Assembly: GCF_005843925.1 (NCBI RefSeq)
Contig: NZ_VCBC01000021.1
Location: 1-40,796 of the forward strand
Source: Thalassotalea litorea
Lineage (GTDB): Bacteria > Pseudomonadota > Gammaproteobacteria > Enterobacterales > Alteromonadaceae
Reading direction: 5' to 3'
DNA: 40,796 nucleotides
The notes under the pieces are model-generated. The model searched no databases and was not told where the DNA came from. It was given only the letters and a program-made list of their open reading frames with translations. Position numbers and translations under genes: made by a program. Shown here piece by piece: positions 17,457 to 26,931 of this stretch (positions are counted from its first letter, which is position 1; every line of letters begins with the position of its first letter).

Positions 17457-17491
17457 GACAATCAACGCCCTGACAAAGGACGTTGATTGTC
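17457..17491. terminator. Long hairpin between convergent genes
   Basis: GACAATCAACG (17457-17467) pairs perfectly with CGTTGATTGTC (17481-17491) with a 13-nt loop. There is no T-run, so it may be a factor-assisted terminator or a 3'-end stabiliser for the two converging transcripts. Confidence 0.55.
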
Positions 17492-17516
17492 ATAAATTGA
17501 GTAGATTATAAAGTCG

Positions 17517-18074
17517 CTAACTATCCTTAGGATCCCAGGCAAATGGTTGAAATGGTTTGTCCACAGGAGTGTCGGCAATATGGTTGGTGTAGTTACTCAT
17601 CACCTTCATGGCGATGCCAAGAATAATTTCGAGAAGTTGTTGCTGACCATATCCCGCATCATAAAAACGTTTAACCTCATCGTCACTTATGTGACCTCGG
17701 TTTCTAACCAGAATCAATACCGTATCCTGCAGTGCCTGCAGTTTGTCATTTGGCATCGGCTGACGGTTTCGTAATGCTTCGGTTAAGGCCGGATCAACCT
17801 TCATCGAGTGGGCAATGCCGGTATGGGCAGGCACACAATAATGGCATTCATGTTCAACATTGACGGTTTGCCAAACTACGGTAAGCTCCTCAGCGTCGAA
17901 GGAAGTTTGCTCGAACAATTTGCCAAGTTGCTGGTACCCTTCCAATAAACCTGGAGCTTCCGCCATCACGCCGTGGAGGTTGGGTATCATCTGATAAGCT
18001 TGTTGCGATGCCTCTAGCAGAGGCTTACTTTTCTCAGGGGCAGTTTCCAGATTATGAATGGTGAATTTACTCAT
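17517..18074 (-). CDS. AhpD-like carboxymuconolactone decarboxylase family protein
   Basis: A 185-residue all-helical protein. The redox motif is CHYC at residues 77-80 with His84 (C-x2-C-x3-H), as in AhpD peroxidase proteins. Family members reduce peroxides or act as thiol antioxidants. It is the last gene of a three-gene operon (18 bp after the SDR gene) with an AGGAAAA ribosome site. The context with a quinone oxidoreductase and a dehydrogenase suggests a response to reactive electrophiles or quinones; this is inference. Confidence 0.85.
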   Translation of the reverse strand: MSKFTIHNLETAPEKSKPLLEASQQAYQMIPNLHGVMAEAPGLLEGYQQLGKLFEQTSFDAEELTVVWQTVNVEHECHYCVPAHTGIAHSMKVDPALTEALRNRQPMPNDKLQALQDTVLILVRNRGHISDDEVKRFYDAGYGQQQLLEIILGIAMKVMSNYTNHIADTPVDKPFQPFAWDPKDS

Positions 18075-18092
18075 GGGTTTTCCTATAAAGGT

Positions 18093-18899
18093 TTATACAA
18101 ATTGTACAAGAATGTCATCCATAGCCGCGACTAAAGCTGCATTCTTTTCTGCGTTTTGCGCGTCGCTATGGGGCTTGGCAAATTGACCGCTGTCGTTATC
18201 AAAATATTTCCCCGATGCATCATTAAATTCGTCCGATAACGCCGCGCGACACAAAATATCGGCGCCGATAGACAGATCACCGCCTGCAACACCATAAGCT
18301 TCTTTAACCATTTTGCTGCCCAGAAACGATGCGGGGTTAACGGCGATTATCGCAGGCCCAGCATCTCGCAACTGATCCGCGAGATGTTTTGACCACATAG
18401 TTATTGCCAGCTTACTCTGCGCATAAGCACCATTGTCATCCAGCGCTTTTTTCCCCTGTAACGCCTGTAAATCAACGCTTGTCTGTGCCGCCGAGGACAG
18501 GTTTACCACGCGCCCCCGGTTATCCATTCTCGACAGTAACGCTTTGGTCAACACGTACGGTGCTAAAGTATTAACCACAAACCTGACATCAAGATCATCA
18601 GCAGTGATACTTTGCGGTACCTTAAAAACGCCAGCATTATTGATGATGACATCGAGATGCTGATGATGCTCTGCAATATTATCTGCCAATTCAGTAACAT
18701 CTCTGAAACTCGACAAATCGGCAACGTAAGCCTCAACATCCGCTATCGGATATTCGGCCTTTAATTCGCTAATGATATGCGCGAGCTTAGCCTCATTGCG
18801 GCCATGCAATAATAAATGGTGTCCGTCAGAGGCCAGTTTCTGCGCCGTTTGCAAACCGATACCATCGGTGGCTCCTGTTAACAAAATCACTTTTTTCAT
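18093..18899 (-). CDS. Short-chain dehydrogenase/reductase
   Basis: A 268-residue classical SDR. The cofactor motif TGATDGIG is near the N-terminus, followed by NNAG, a catalytic Ser in VVNLSSAAQTSV, and YAQSK as the Tyr/Lys pair. It uses NAD(P)H on an unknown carbonyl or alcohol. The ATG at 18899 is preferred to a GTG four codons earlier, because 8 bp containing GAG separate it from the stop of the upstream oxidoreductase gene. It is the middle gene of the operon. Confidence 0.9.
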   Translation of the reverse strand: MKKVILLTGATDGIGLQTAQKLASDGHHLLLHGRNEAKLAHIISELKAEYPIADVEAYVADLSSFRDVTELADNIAEHHQHLDVIINNAGVFKVPQSITADDLDVRFVVNTLAPYVLTKALLSRMDNRGRVVNLSSAAQTSVDLQALQGKKALDDNGAYAQSKLAITMWSKHLADQLRDAGPAIIAVNPASFLGSKMVKEAYGVAGGDLSIGADILCRAALSDEFNDASGKYFDNDSGQFAKPHSDAQNAEKNAALVAAMDDILVQFV

Positions 18900-18907
18900 C
18901 GTTACTC

Positions 18908-19900
18908 TCACAATGTGTTGTCAATAATCACTTTCCCCATGGCTTTGCCACTGTTCAGAAAGTCCTGTGCTTCACCAGCCTGTGCTAATGAAAACACATT
19001 GTCATCAACCACAGGCTTTAATCCGTCAGCATCAGCAATTTCAGCAAGGTGTTGGAGGATTTGACCATGTTCCTCGCGTCTGACGTTATGGATCATTTGA
19101 ATAAGCATAAACACCACATGTAGCGACAGTCCTTTCATATGCGCTAGCGATAAATCCAACTCCACGAGTGCAACTGTACTAGCGATCTGGCCGTTTAACG
19201 CGGCAGCTTCAAAGGAGTTCAGCATATTTTCGCCACCGACCGAATCGAAAATCAACTCGAATCCTGCTCCACCTGTATGCTTGGCCACATAATCGGCTAC
19301 GGATTCGGTCGTGTAGTTAATTCCCGTAGCCCCCAGGCTTTCAATCATCTGCAATTGCTTGTCTCCGCCACCGGTCGAAAAGACTTTGCCACCAAAGTAA
19401 TTCGCCAGCTGAATGGCAATATGACCAACACCACCACTGCCGCCGTGGACCAAAACACGTTGCCCTTGAGTGATACCAGCGCGTTGCAAACCTTCGTAGG
19501 CAGTAATACCTACTAAGGGAATGGCGGCCGCTTCACGCATTGATAAAGATTTCGGTTTGTGGGCGATCAGCTTGGCATCTGCTAGTATAAATTCTGCTAA
19601 CGTTCCGGATAAATCCCCTAAACCGCCGGCACAACCATACACTTCATCACCGACGTTGAATCCAGAAACATTGTCACCCACTTCTTCAACAGTACCCGCA
19701 AAATCCATACCTAAGATGGCTGGCAATGGCGGCGCAAACGGTAAATCTGTGCCCATCGCTCGGATCATGGTATCAACCATATTAACGCTACTTGCGGCAA
19801 TGTTAATCAACAGGTGTCCGGGTTTCACCTGCGGCTTTTCTACATCGGCCATTGCAAACACATGACTATCACCAAAACTACGAATAAGGTTGGCTTTCAT
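18908..19900 (-). CDS. Zinc-independent quinone oxidoreductase (MDR family)
   Basis: A 330-residue medium-chain reductase. The N-terminal GroES-like part includes GMDFAGTVEEVGDNVSGFNVGDEVYG; the nucleotide fold has VHGGSGGVGHIAIQLA. The structural and catalytic zinc ligands of alcohol dehydrogenases are absent, pointing to the NADPH:quinone reductase branch. The ATG at 19900 has TGAGGA upstream; the longer start would eat into the LysR promoter region. It is the first gene of the operon, divergent from a LysR gene that likely controls it. Confidence 0.9.
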   Translation of the reverse strand: MKANLIRSFGDSHVFAMADVEKPQVKPGHLLINIAASSVNMVDTMIRAMGTDLPFAPPLPAILGMDFAGTVEEVGDNVSGFNVGDEVYGCAGGLGDLSGTLAEFILADAKLIAHKPKSLSMREAAAIPLVGITAYEGLQRAGITQGQRVLVHGGSGGVGHIAIQLANYFGGKVFSTGGGDKQLQMIESLGATGINYTTESVADYVAKHTGGAGFELIFDSVGGENMLNSFEAAALNGQIASTVALVELDLSLAHMKGLSLHVVFMLIQMIHNVRREEHGQILQHLAEIADADGLKPVVDDNVFSLAQAGEAQDFLNSGKAMGKVIIDNTL

Positions 19901-20007
19901 TTCAGATTCCTCATTTATGATTTGCTTGAAGATTAGTATATTTACGTGCAAAACATTAACAATCTGCGATATTCTATAAGCAGTTTTTAGTTTTTATTGA
20001 AAGTGCT

Positions 20008-20904
20008 ATGAACATAGACCATTTGAAATTATTCGTTCGACTGGCAAACACTCATAATATTAGTTCAGCTGGCAAGGAATTGGGGCTTTCTCCTGCGGTT
20101 GCCAGCTCGTATTTAAATAAGCTTGAGTTGGAACTCGGCACCCGCTTGCTTAACCGCACTACTAGAAAAGTTTCATTGACCGAACAAGGCCAGGCGTTTT
20201 TACCACACGCTTTGGATGTGTTAGATCAGGTAGAAGCGGCCAGAGCCTCCGTCGGTGTGGGTAAAAAAACGCCCCAGGGGACATTGCGAATCGCGGCTCC
20301 CGCCTCGTTTGGTCGCATGCATATCCAGCCAGCACTGAAAGCCTTCCTGGAAAAGTTTCCAGATTTAACCCTAGATTTAAGACTTTCGGATACTATGGTA
20401 AATTTGGTCGAAGGAGGGTTCGATATCGCCATTCGTAATGCCGCCCTCCATGATTCCACACTGATTGCCCGTAAATTAGCCCCTGATACGCGGATTCTGG
20501 TCGCATCACCTGATTATCTTAAAAAACATGGCGAACCAGAATCTCCTCAAGACTTAACTGCTCATTGGTGTGTCAATCTTATTGGTTTGGAGAATTGGGT
20601 GTTTAGCGATAACGGTAAGAGTTATTCCGTTCGACCGACAGCACGATTACGAGTTGATGATGGTCAGGCGATGCGCGATGCCTGCATTGATGGTTTAGGG
20701 ATCAGTGTATGTTCTACCTGGATTGCCTATCAGGCTTTGGAAAACGGCGAATTAGTTCAAGTATTAAAAGACTATCAATTAACCTCTGACACCGATATCT
20801 GGGCGGTGTATCCCAGTGCTCGATTACTGGCGCCTAAAGTTAGAGCCTTTATCGATTTTTTCGCCGAACGATTCGGGGATAAGCCTTACTGGGATAAAAT
20901 TTAA
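20008..20904 (+). CDS. LysR-family regulator of the divergent oxidoreductase operon
   Basis: A 298-residue regulator. The helix-turn-helix spans about residues 17-36 (ISSAGKELGLSPAVASSYLN), followed by LGTRLLNRTTRKVSLTEQG, typical of the CrgA/AaeR-like branch. The effector domain ends with YPSARLLAPKVRAFIDFFAERF. It lies 107 bp from, and divergent to, the quinone oxidoreductase gene, so autoregulation and control of that operon are likely. The ligand is unknown. Confidence 0.92.
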   Translation: MNIDHLKLFVRLANTHNISSAGKELGLSPAVASSYLNKLELELGTRLLNRTTRKVSLTEQGQAFLPHALDVLDQVEAARASVGVGKKTPQGTLRIAAPASFGRMHIQPALKAFLEKFPDLTLDLRLSDTMVNLVEGGFDIAIRNAALHDSTLIARKLAPDTRILVASPDYLKKHGEPESPQDLTAHWCVNLIGLENWVFSDNGKSYSVRPTARLRVDDGQAMRDACIDGLGISVCSTWIAYQALENGELVQVLKDYQLTSDTDIWAVYPSARLLAPKVRAFIDFFAERFGDKPYWDKI

Positions 20905-20920
20905 GCAGAATTTTACATAG

Positions 20921-21745
20921 TAAAATCTAGCTATCCAATTTTATCCCGGGTGACAGCCAAAGATCTAAGCGGAATAAAATTTGCGCTGAAAATTTTATTC
21001 CAGGTGACAGCCAAAATTTAAAAAAACAAATTTTGTCAGGGTGACATGAGGCGATAGACAACAACGCCTCAAGCTGACAATCGCGAAAAACACATCGCGA
21101 TAAGCTGACAAACTAAAAGCTCGGATGGATAAAATCTAGCTAGCCAATTTTATCCTGGGTGACAGAGGCGATAAACGACATCGTCTCAAGCTAACAATCG
21201 TGAAAAATACATCGCGATAAGGTGACAAACTAAAATCTCGGTTGGATAAAATTTGCGCTGAAAATTTTATTCCAGGTGACAGCCAAAATTAACAAACAAA
21301 TTTTGTCAGGGTGACATGAGGCGATAGACAACAACGCCTCAAGCTGACAATCGCGAAAAAGACATCGCGATAAGCTGGCAAACTAAAAGCTCGGATGGAT
21401 AAAATCTAGCTAGCCAATTTATCCTGGGTGACAGAGGCGATAAACAACAACGCCTCAAGCTGACAATCGCGAAAAACACATCGCGATAAGGTGACAAACT
21501 AAAAGCTCGGATGGATAAAATCTAGCTAGCCAATTTATCCTGGGTGACAGAGGCGATAAACGACATCGTCTCAAGCTAACAATCGCGAAAAATACATCGC
21601 GATAAGCTGGCAAACTGGGCCCTTCGTTGTCACCCTTTGGCACCGTGCAGAATTATATATTCTGCATTGTCACCGTGCAGGGCCTTTATCCTGCACTGAC
21701 ACCTTTAAAAGCGGACACCTTTTAAAGCGGACACCTTTTAAAACG
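20921..21745. repeat. Long hairpin-linker array (GGTGACA family)
   Basis: About 820 bp made of short inverted repeats with different stems: TAAAAT/ATTTTA (20921-20926/20938-20943), AATAAAATT/AATTTTATT, CAAAATTT/AAATTTTG, GAGGCG/CGCCTC, ATCGCGA/TCGCGAT. Each is followed by GGTGACA or a variant (GCTGACA, GCTAACA, GCTGGCA); about 17 linkers are visible. Sets of these hairpins recur as units of roughly 115-155 bp; GGATGGATAAAATCTAGC begins units near 21122, 21392 and 21506. At the right end the polarity flips to TGTCACC with TGCAGAAT/ATTCTGCA (21646-21653/21659-21666) and GTGCAGG/CCTGCAC (21675-21681/21690-21696). Non-coding. Confidence 0.9.
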
Positions 21746-21749
21746 CGGA

Positions 21750-23105
21750 TTAACTAAACCGCGTTTGCAAGTAATCAAACACCGCTCGTATACCAAACGC
21801 TTCACCGCCTTTCGGTCGACCTGGTAAGGCGCGAATATTGTAGGCCATCACATCAAAGTGACACCAATCAATATCATCTGGCAAGAATTTTTGTAAGTAT
21901 AGGGCTGCGGTAATCGCACCACCAAATGGGCCAGAGGCACAGTTACTGAGATCGGCAATATCGCTTTGCAACATGTTCATATACGGTTGGTGTAGTGGCA
22001 TCCGCCAAACAGGATCCTGATTGGTTAATCCCGCATCGGTGATGCCTTGAGCGGTAGCATCTTTGGTGGCAAAAAAACCCGGAAGTTCTGTCCCGAGGGC
22101 AACTCGCATCGCACCGGTTAACGTCGCAAAATCGACGATAAGCTCAGGCGCATCTTCTAATGCAACATCTAATGCATCGCACAATACCAGACGGCCTTCG
22201 GCGTCAGTATTATCAATTTCCACGGTCAATCCGTTACGGGTGGTAATAACGTCCCCGGGTCGGAACGCATTACCCGCAATGGCATTTTCAACGGCGGGGA
22301 TCAATACCCGTAAATTAACATTGAGATTAAAAGCCATGATCATCCGGGCCAGCCCGAGTACATGGGCAGCGCCGCCCATGTCTTTTTTCATTAATCGCAT
22401 ACCTGCGGCGGGTTTTACATCCAATCCACCACTGTCAAAACACACGCCTTTCCCCACTAACGTGAGTTTCGGTGCCTGTTTATCGCCCCAGCGGATATCC
22501 AGTAATCTGGGTTGATGCTGACTGGCACGACCCACCGCGTGTATGGTCGGGTAGTTTTCGGTAAGTAAGTCATCACCAACAACTTCACTAAACTCAGCGC
22601 CAAACTCAACGGCGAGCTGAGCACTGACTTCAGACAAATGCTGCGGCATCATATCTTGGGCCGGAGTGTTTACCAGATCTCTGACAAGTGCGGTTGCTTT
22701 GGCCAGCTCTGTTGCCTTATCGACTATGGTCTGGTCGCCAACGGCGAGAACAGGCAAAGCCTGCTTAGAAGATTTATAACGTTCGAACCGATAGGTACCG
22801 GTTAAAAATCCAAACGCAATCGCGATTTTATCGTCATCATTGGCATACAAAAAATATTGTCCCGCTGGCAACTGATTCGCCAAATCACCACAGGCAAAAA
22901 ACTCACGGCTATCTTTTACCGCAAATACCACACACGCAATATTACCATCGGCTGACGGGATCAAGCTCATGCCCTTGCCCTCAAAACCAGTCGCGGTTAA
23001 CCATTGCACCACATTAGGTTGTTGTTTTTGCAACCAGGCCTGATAGTCCTGATGATTAATGACATGTAAGGCAATGCCCTGATTTTCGGCATTTAATAAT
23101 GACAT
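21750..23105 (-). CDS. Leucyl aminopeptidase family (M17) metallopeptidase
   Basis: A 451-residue cytosolic aminopeptidase. The M17 signature NTDAEGRL is at residues 299-306. The metal and active-site stretches are VGKGVCFDSGGLDVKP (218-232) and MKKDMGGAAHVLG, with FATLTGAMRVALG later. It removes N-terminal residues from peptides using two metal ions. It is shorter than PepA (about 500) with a reduced N-terminal domain, so the general family name is used rather than pepA. It is monocistronic, and its stop abuts the hairpin array. Confidence 0.92.
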   Translation of the reverse strand: MSLLNAENQGIALHVINHQDYQAWLQKQQPNVVQWLTATGFEGKGMSLIPSADGNIACVVFAVKDSREFFACGDLANQLPAGQYFLYANDDDKIAIAFGFLTGTYRFERYKSSKQALPVLAVGDQTIVDKATELAKATALVRDLVNTPAQDMMPQHLSEVSAQLAVEFGAEFSEVVGDDLLTENYPTIHAVGRASQHQPRLLDIRWGDKQAPKLTLVGKGVCFDSGGLDVKPAAGMRLMKKDMGGAAHVLGLARMIMAFNLNVNLRVLIPAVENAIAGNAFRPGDVITTRNGLTVEIDNTDAEGRLVLCDALDVALEDAPELIVDFATLTGAMRVALGTELPGFFATKDATAQGITDAGLTNQDPVWRMPLHQPYMNMLQSDIADLSNCASGPFGGAITAALYLQKFLPDDIDWCHFDVMAYNIRALPGRPKGGEAFGIRAVFDYLQTRFS

Positions 23106-23334
23106 AAACAGATTCTCTGTAGAGGATAAAATTGGCTTTATCTTAGCAGTTAAGATGGCGCTGGAAAAGTTGCGGCAACCGCGTTGTGTAAAAGCATAGC
23201 GATTTCACCGATAGTGCCATCGTTGTATTAAAAATTGTGCTATTGCTAGCCAATGTCTATTACGTATTTAGGAGGGTGTAGTCAGGAGGAAACGACGCAT
23301 AATATGTCTGGATATCAATGCTACAAAACCGTTA

Positions 23335-24909
23335 CTATACTTCGTCAATCCGACGCAAAAGTTGATCGGCTTTTTCTAAAATCGACGTTTGTTGTTCAGC
23401 CGTTTTCTTTTGCCAGTTTGCATAAACCATGCGGGTACGGGGATTGGCTGAAAATTTATCGATATTGCTGCTCATAAAGTGCCAGTACAATGCATTTAAA
23501 GGACAGGCATTATCGGTATCAATCTCCCTTACCTCATAGTGACAATCACCACAATAATCACTCATTTTGTTGACATAATTACCACTGGCAGCATAAGCCT
23601 TGGAACCAACAATCCCGCCATCGGCGAATTGACTCATTCCTCGGGTGTTTGGAAGTTCTACCCATTCAATGGCATCCACGTAAATCCCTAAATACCAGGC
23701 ATCGACCTGATTTGGATCGATTCCTGCAATCAAACAAAAATTTCCGGTGATCATTAACCGTTGAATATGGTGTGCATAGGCAAAGAGCAAGGATTGGGAA
23801 ATGGCATGGTGCAAGCAGCGCATTTGGGTTTTTCCGGTCCAGAACCAGTCTGGTAATGTCCGTGAAGCCTGCAATGTATTCAAGCTCGCATATTGCGGCA
23901 TATTGGCCCAGTAAATGCCGCGGATAAACTCTCGCCAGCCAAGGATTTGGCGCACAAAACCTTCTACCTGAGACAAGCTGATCTGCGCTTGATTAAGCTG
24001 ATAGCATTGAACCACTCGATCGATGACTTCCTGCGGCGACAGCATTTTACTGTTCAGCGAAAAAGACAGACGGGAATGAAACAAACTCCATTGCTTATCC
24101 TCACCAAAAGGGTCAAGTTTGTCGGTCATCGCATCTTGAAACGTACCAAAGTTCGGCAGGCAAAAACGACAAAAATGCTCCAGTAGTTCTAGAGACTGTT
24201 GACTATTAACCGGCCATAACAGCCTATCCTGCGCCTCCCCTAAAGTCTGGACTTGGTGTCGGGTCAATCGCGTTAGAATGTCACTGACATCGTTGGCGAA
24301 CATACAAGGTTCGGGCACTGTCTTTAAATCATCAGGCTTTAATTTATTGCGATTGTCTTTGTCGTAATTCCACAGTCCTCCTTCGGGCTCATCGCCTTGC
24401 ATCAAGACATTGAAACGGCGCCGCATTTTTCGATAAAACGCTTCCATCTGATGGCGCTTTCCCGATTCAAAATGTTGCGATAACTGAGCATCATCGATAA
24501 AAAAATGCTCTGTCGAAACCGCACGGTAACGAATGGCCAGCGAGCGGGAAAAATCCGCGAGTTGACGGCGAAGACGGTACTCGTCCGGCAATTGATATTG
24601 AAACTCCTGAATTTGATACTGTTCACAATAGTGGCGAAGCAAATCGGGCAAATCGTTAAAGCGTACCGTATCATCGAGGGTCAAATGAACGACGTCGAAA
24701 TCCAATTGCCGCAAGCCATTAGCAAAATGTTCCATCGCAGAGAAAAAAGCGCAAATTTTTTGCACATGATGACGTACATAATCGGTTTCCTGGTGAAGTT
24801 CTGCGATAATGTAGAGCGTGTCACAGTCCACATTTTGATACCAAGAATGGCCGGCGTTTAGCTGATCCCCAAGTATTAGCCGTAAACGTTGATAACGAGT
24901 TTTCATCAT
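23335..24909 (-). CDS. Iron-sulfur bacterial photolyase/cryptochrome
   Basis: A 524-residue flavoprotein of the FeS-BCP (PhrB-like, prokaryotic (6-4) photolyase) group. The start LRLILGDQLNAGHSW is typical. Four cysteines, Cys365 (MRCLHHAI), Cys453 and Cys456 (DYCGDC) and Cys469 (NACPLNALYW), have spacings 88, 3 and 13, the same as the [4Fe-4S] ligands reported for Agrobacterium PhrB. It should bind FAD and repair UV photoproducts with blue light. The ATG overlaps the stop of the DUF2256 gene (ATGA), so translation is coupled. Confidence 0.93.
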   Translation of the reverse strand: MMKTRYQRLRLILGDQLNAGHSWYQNVDCDTLYIIAELHQETDYVRHHVQKICAFFSAMEHFANGLRQLDFDVVHLTLDDTVRFNDLPDLLRHYCEQYQIQEFQYQLPDEYRLRRQLADFSRSLAIRYRAVSTEHFFIDDAQLSQHFESGKRHQMEAFYRKMRRRFNVLMQGDEPEGGLWNYDKDNRNKLKPDDLKTVPEPCMFANDVSDILTRLTRHQVQTLGEAQDRLLWPVNSQQSLELLEHFCRFCLPNFGTFQDAMTDKLDPFGEDKQWSLFHSRLSFSLNSKMLSPQEVIDRVVQCYQLNQAQISLSQVEGFVRQILGWREFIRGIYWANMPQYASLNTLQASRTLPDWFWTGKTQMRCLHHAISQSLLFAYAHHIQRLMITGNFCLIAGIDPNQVDAWYLGIYVDAIEWVELPNTRGMSQFADGGIVGSKAYAASGNYVNKMSDYCGDCHYEVREIDTDNACPLNALYWHFMSSNIDKFSANPRTRMVYANWQKKTAEQQTSILEKADQLLRRIDEV

Positions 24910-25106
24910 TGCCTCCTCGCTTTTTGCCTATCGTCGTTAAAACTGGCGCGCTTAACCGAATTGCTAAGGACCTTCATGTTGCGCATACCAGCACAACGTT
25001 TTGAGCAATATTTCACCTTGTCCCAATCGCGTTCCCATTTTTTGCGCCACTCAAAGCAACGTTGACACACTGGACAAAGTTTAGAAGCATTGTTCGCTGC
25101 CCGCAT
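24906..25106 (-). CDS. DUF2256 zinc-ribbon-like small protein
   Basis: A 66-residue protein with the DUF2256 pattern: KLCPVCQRCFEWRKKWERDWDKVKYCSKRCAG. Two cysteine pairs, CPVC and the CSKRC group, can hold one zinc. The family is commonly found beside or fused to photolyase/cryptochrome genes; its role is unknown. It overlaps both neighbours: TAATG with cry-DASH upstream (1 bp) and ATGA with the FeS photolyase downstream (4 bp). Confidence 0.9.
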   Translation of the reverse strand: MRAANNASKLCPVCQRCFEWRKKWERDWDKVKYCSKRCAGMRNMKVLSNSVKRASFNDDRQKARRQ

Positions 25107-26632
25107 TATCGTTCACCTTCCGGCATTATTGGCCAATCAACCATATCGACCGAATCAAGCGATGCACCATCACCTCTCCCCTGCCAGGTTTCAATAAATA
25201 CGCCATCTGGGTCAAACATCTGCGTTTGTTTTTGTAAATTGAAATGCCGACCGCCGCGGGGATCAACACCAACGCCCGCAATGTATTGCCAATTTCCCCA
25301 GTTACTCGCAACATCATAGTCGATTAACTGTTGCTGAAAATACGCCGCACCGTAACGCCAATCGATGCCAAGTTCATTAACCAGGCAGCTAGCCACCAAT
25401 TGTCTGCCTCTGTTGGACATAAATCCGGTCGAATTTAATTGCTGCATACAAGCATTCACAATGACATATGGCGTATTGCCTTGACACCACTTTGCAAACC
25501 GCTCCGGGAAGAAACTGGTCAAAGGCGCTGAGCGAGCTAATCCGCGAAAGCGGAACAGTCGCTGTTCAAGCATCAACGCCAACCATTGGAAGTACTCACG
25601 CCATAACAATTCAAAGTAAATCCAATAAGTGGATTCATTAACGCCATGATCCTGCTCATACTGTTTTAAGTGGTAATAAATCTGGCGAGGGGAGATATTA
25701 CCGATGCCAAGGTACGGGCTGAACCCAGTACTGTTAAAACGGCCATCGAGTGCATTTCGGGTATTTTTATAGGTCGACGCAGCGCCGCTGGCAAAATAAT
25801 CCAGCATATGTTGCCATCCAGCGGTTTCGCCACCCCGATATTGGTATGGGGAATGGTTTAATTGGCGGTTATTTAGTTGACGTTCGCTAGGATGGCTATT
25901 GCTAGATTGACTATCGCTCGGTTGGATTTTGTCAGGCTGGCCTATGTCCGCTTGACAAGGGATGGGATCCTGCGGATGCGCAGCGTCACGTTGGCAAAGT
26001 GAAACCCTCTGCGTCTGAGTTAACAAGGATAAAGATTGTTTATCGGCAATGACACTTTCAATATCTACAGATTTAACGGGCCGGGCGTTGAAGGATTGCA
26101 CGTTGAAGGCTTGTGCGACAAACGGGAGTACCCCCGCTTTTTCTACTTTTTTGCGAAAATAACTGAAGCTCTTCCAGCCTTGCTGTTTATCTGGCAGTGC
26201 TTGAGCGGATCGCAATTGCGCCGGGGTGTAAAGCGTATGGGACCAATCTGTCAGAAGAGCAACCCGAGAGTGTGCTTTTAAGACGGTATTGCGCTGATGA
26301 CGTTCAAATAAACCGATAGGATTTGCCATGGCCAAGGTGTCAAAGCCAGCGTACTTGAGCAAGCTGGTTAGTGCATTGACTGGCGACCCGAGCACCACGT
26401 TTAGCACATGGCCATAGGATTGAAGCTGAACTTCCAGATCGCGCAAAGCCTGGCAAGTAAATTGCCAACGTATCGCCCCCATGGGCAATTGCTGGTAATT
26501 GGTTGGTTTGAACCACAGGGGATCAACAACATAGATGAAGGCTATTTCATGACTTTGGTCGACCGCGTCTTGCAGTAACTGGTTGTCTGCCAAGCGTAAA
26601 TCATGAGTAAAACAATATAGCGTTTTTCGCAT
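25106..26632 (-). CDS. DASH-family cryptochrome
   Basis: A protein of about 508 residues. The N-terminal photolyase domain begins LYCFTHDLRLADNQLL. The FAD domain has the cry-DASH signatures STGFMSNRGRQLVASCLVNELGIDWRYGAAYF and DYDVASNWGNWQYIAGVGVDPRGGRHFN. Members repair cyclobutane dimers, mainly in single-stranded DNA, and may signal. An unusual Q/S/N-rich insertion lies at about residues 215-265, before the conserved YRGGETAGW; its DNA is made of imperfect short repeats. ATG at 26638 is an alternative start, two codons earlier. It is the first gene of the photolyase operon. Confidence 0.93.
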   Translation of the reverse strand: MRKTLYCFTHDLRLADNQLLQDAVDQSHEIAFIYVVDPLWFKPTNYQQLPMGAIRWQFTCQALRDLEVQLQSYGHVLNVVLGSPVNALTSLLKYAGFDTLAMANPIGLFERHQRNTVLKAHSRVALLTDWSHTLYTPAQLRSAQALPDKQQGWKSFSYFRKKVEKAGVLPFVAQAFNVQSFNARPVKSVDIESVIADKQSLSLLTQTQRVSLCQRDAAHPQDPIPCQADIGQPDKIQPSDSQSSNSHPSERQLNNRQLNHSPYQYRGGETAGWQHMLDYFASGAASTYKNTRNALDGRFNSTGFSPYLGIGNISPRQIYYHLKQYEQDHGVNESTYWIYFELLWREYFQWLALMLEQRLFRFRGLARSAPLTSFFPERFAKWCQGNTPYVIVNACMQQLNSTGFMSNRGRQLVASCLVNELGIDWRYGAAYFQQQLIDYDVASNWGNWQYIAGVGVDPRGGRHFNLQKQTQMFDPDGVFIETWQGRGDGASLDSVDMVDWPIMPEGER

Positions 26633-26638
26633 TGGCAC

Positions 26639-26931
26639 CGGACTTTTGAAGGATCATAACAATGTTTACGAACCTACCGCCGGAAAAGATTAGGTAGCCC
26701 TTTAGAACTCAACTGGTGAGCATAGTCAATTTGGAACCTAGATAAGCGTGGCAACTACCAAAGATTGCTTGTATTACAAACACAGAAACGTATGGAAAAG
26801 CACATTTCTCGCATACAGAGTGAACATCAAGATCAACGCCCGGTCTTTGCGCGATAACAAGTTAATGTTCCAGCGTCACCCATTCCCATATACCTTCAAT
26901 GAATCCAAGGGCGGCGCATGCAAGGCTCACA
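26639..26931. other. Spacer between the photolyase operon and mgtE
   Basis: About 290 bp upstream of cry-DASH and downstream of mgtE. A 75-codon plus-strand frame starting at 26748 runs into mgtE antisense and has no recognisable content. The photolyase promoter must lie here; no clear -10/-35 pair was assigned, and no terminator hairpin for mgtE is obvious. Confidence 0.5.

Noticed and set aside
21455..21643. 62-codon minus-strand reading frame
   Set aside because: It is made from the hairpin array units; no ribosome site or family signal.
20921..21745. CRISPR array or integron attC cassette array
   Set aside because: Repeats are not of fixed length, spacers are themselves palindromic, the linker is only about 7 bp, no cas or integrase gene is near, and no cassette genes lie between units.
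23253..23477. 74-codon plus-strand frame
   Set aside because: Overlaps the 3' end of the FeS photolyase antisense and has no family features.
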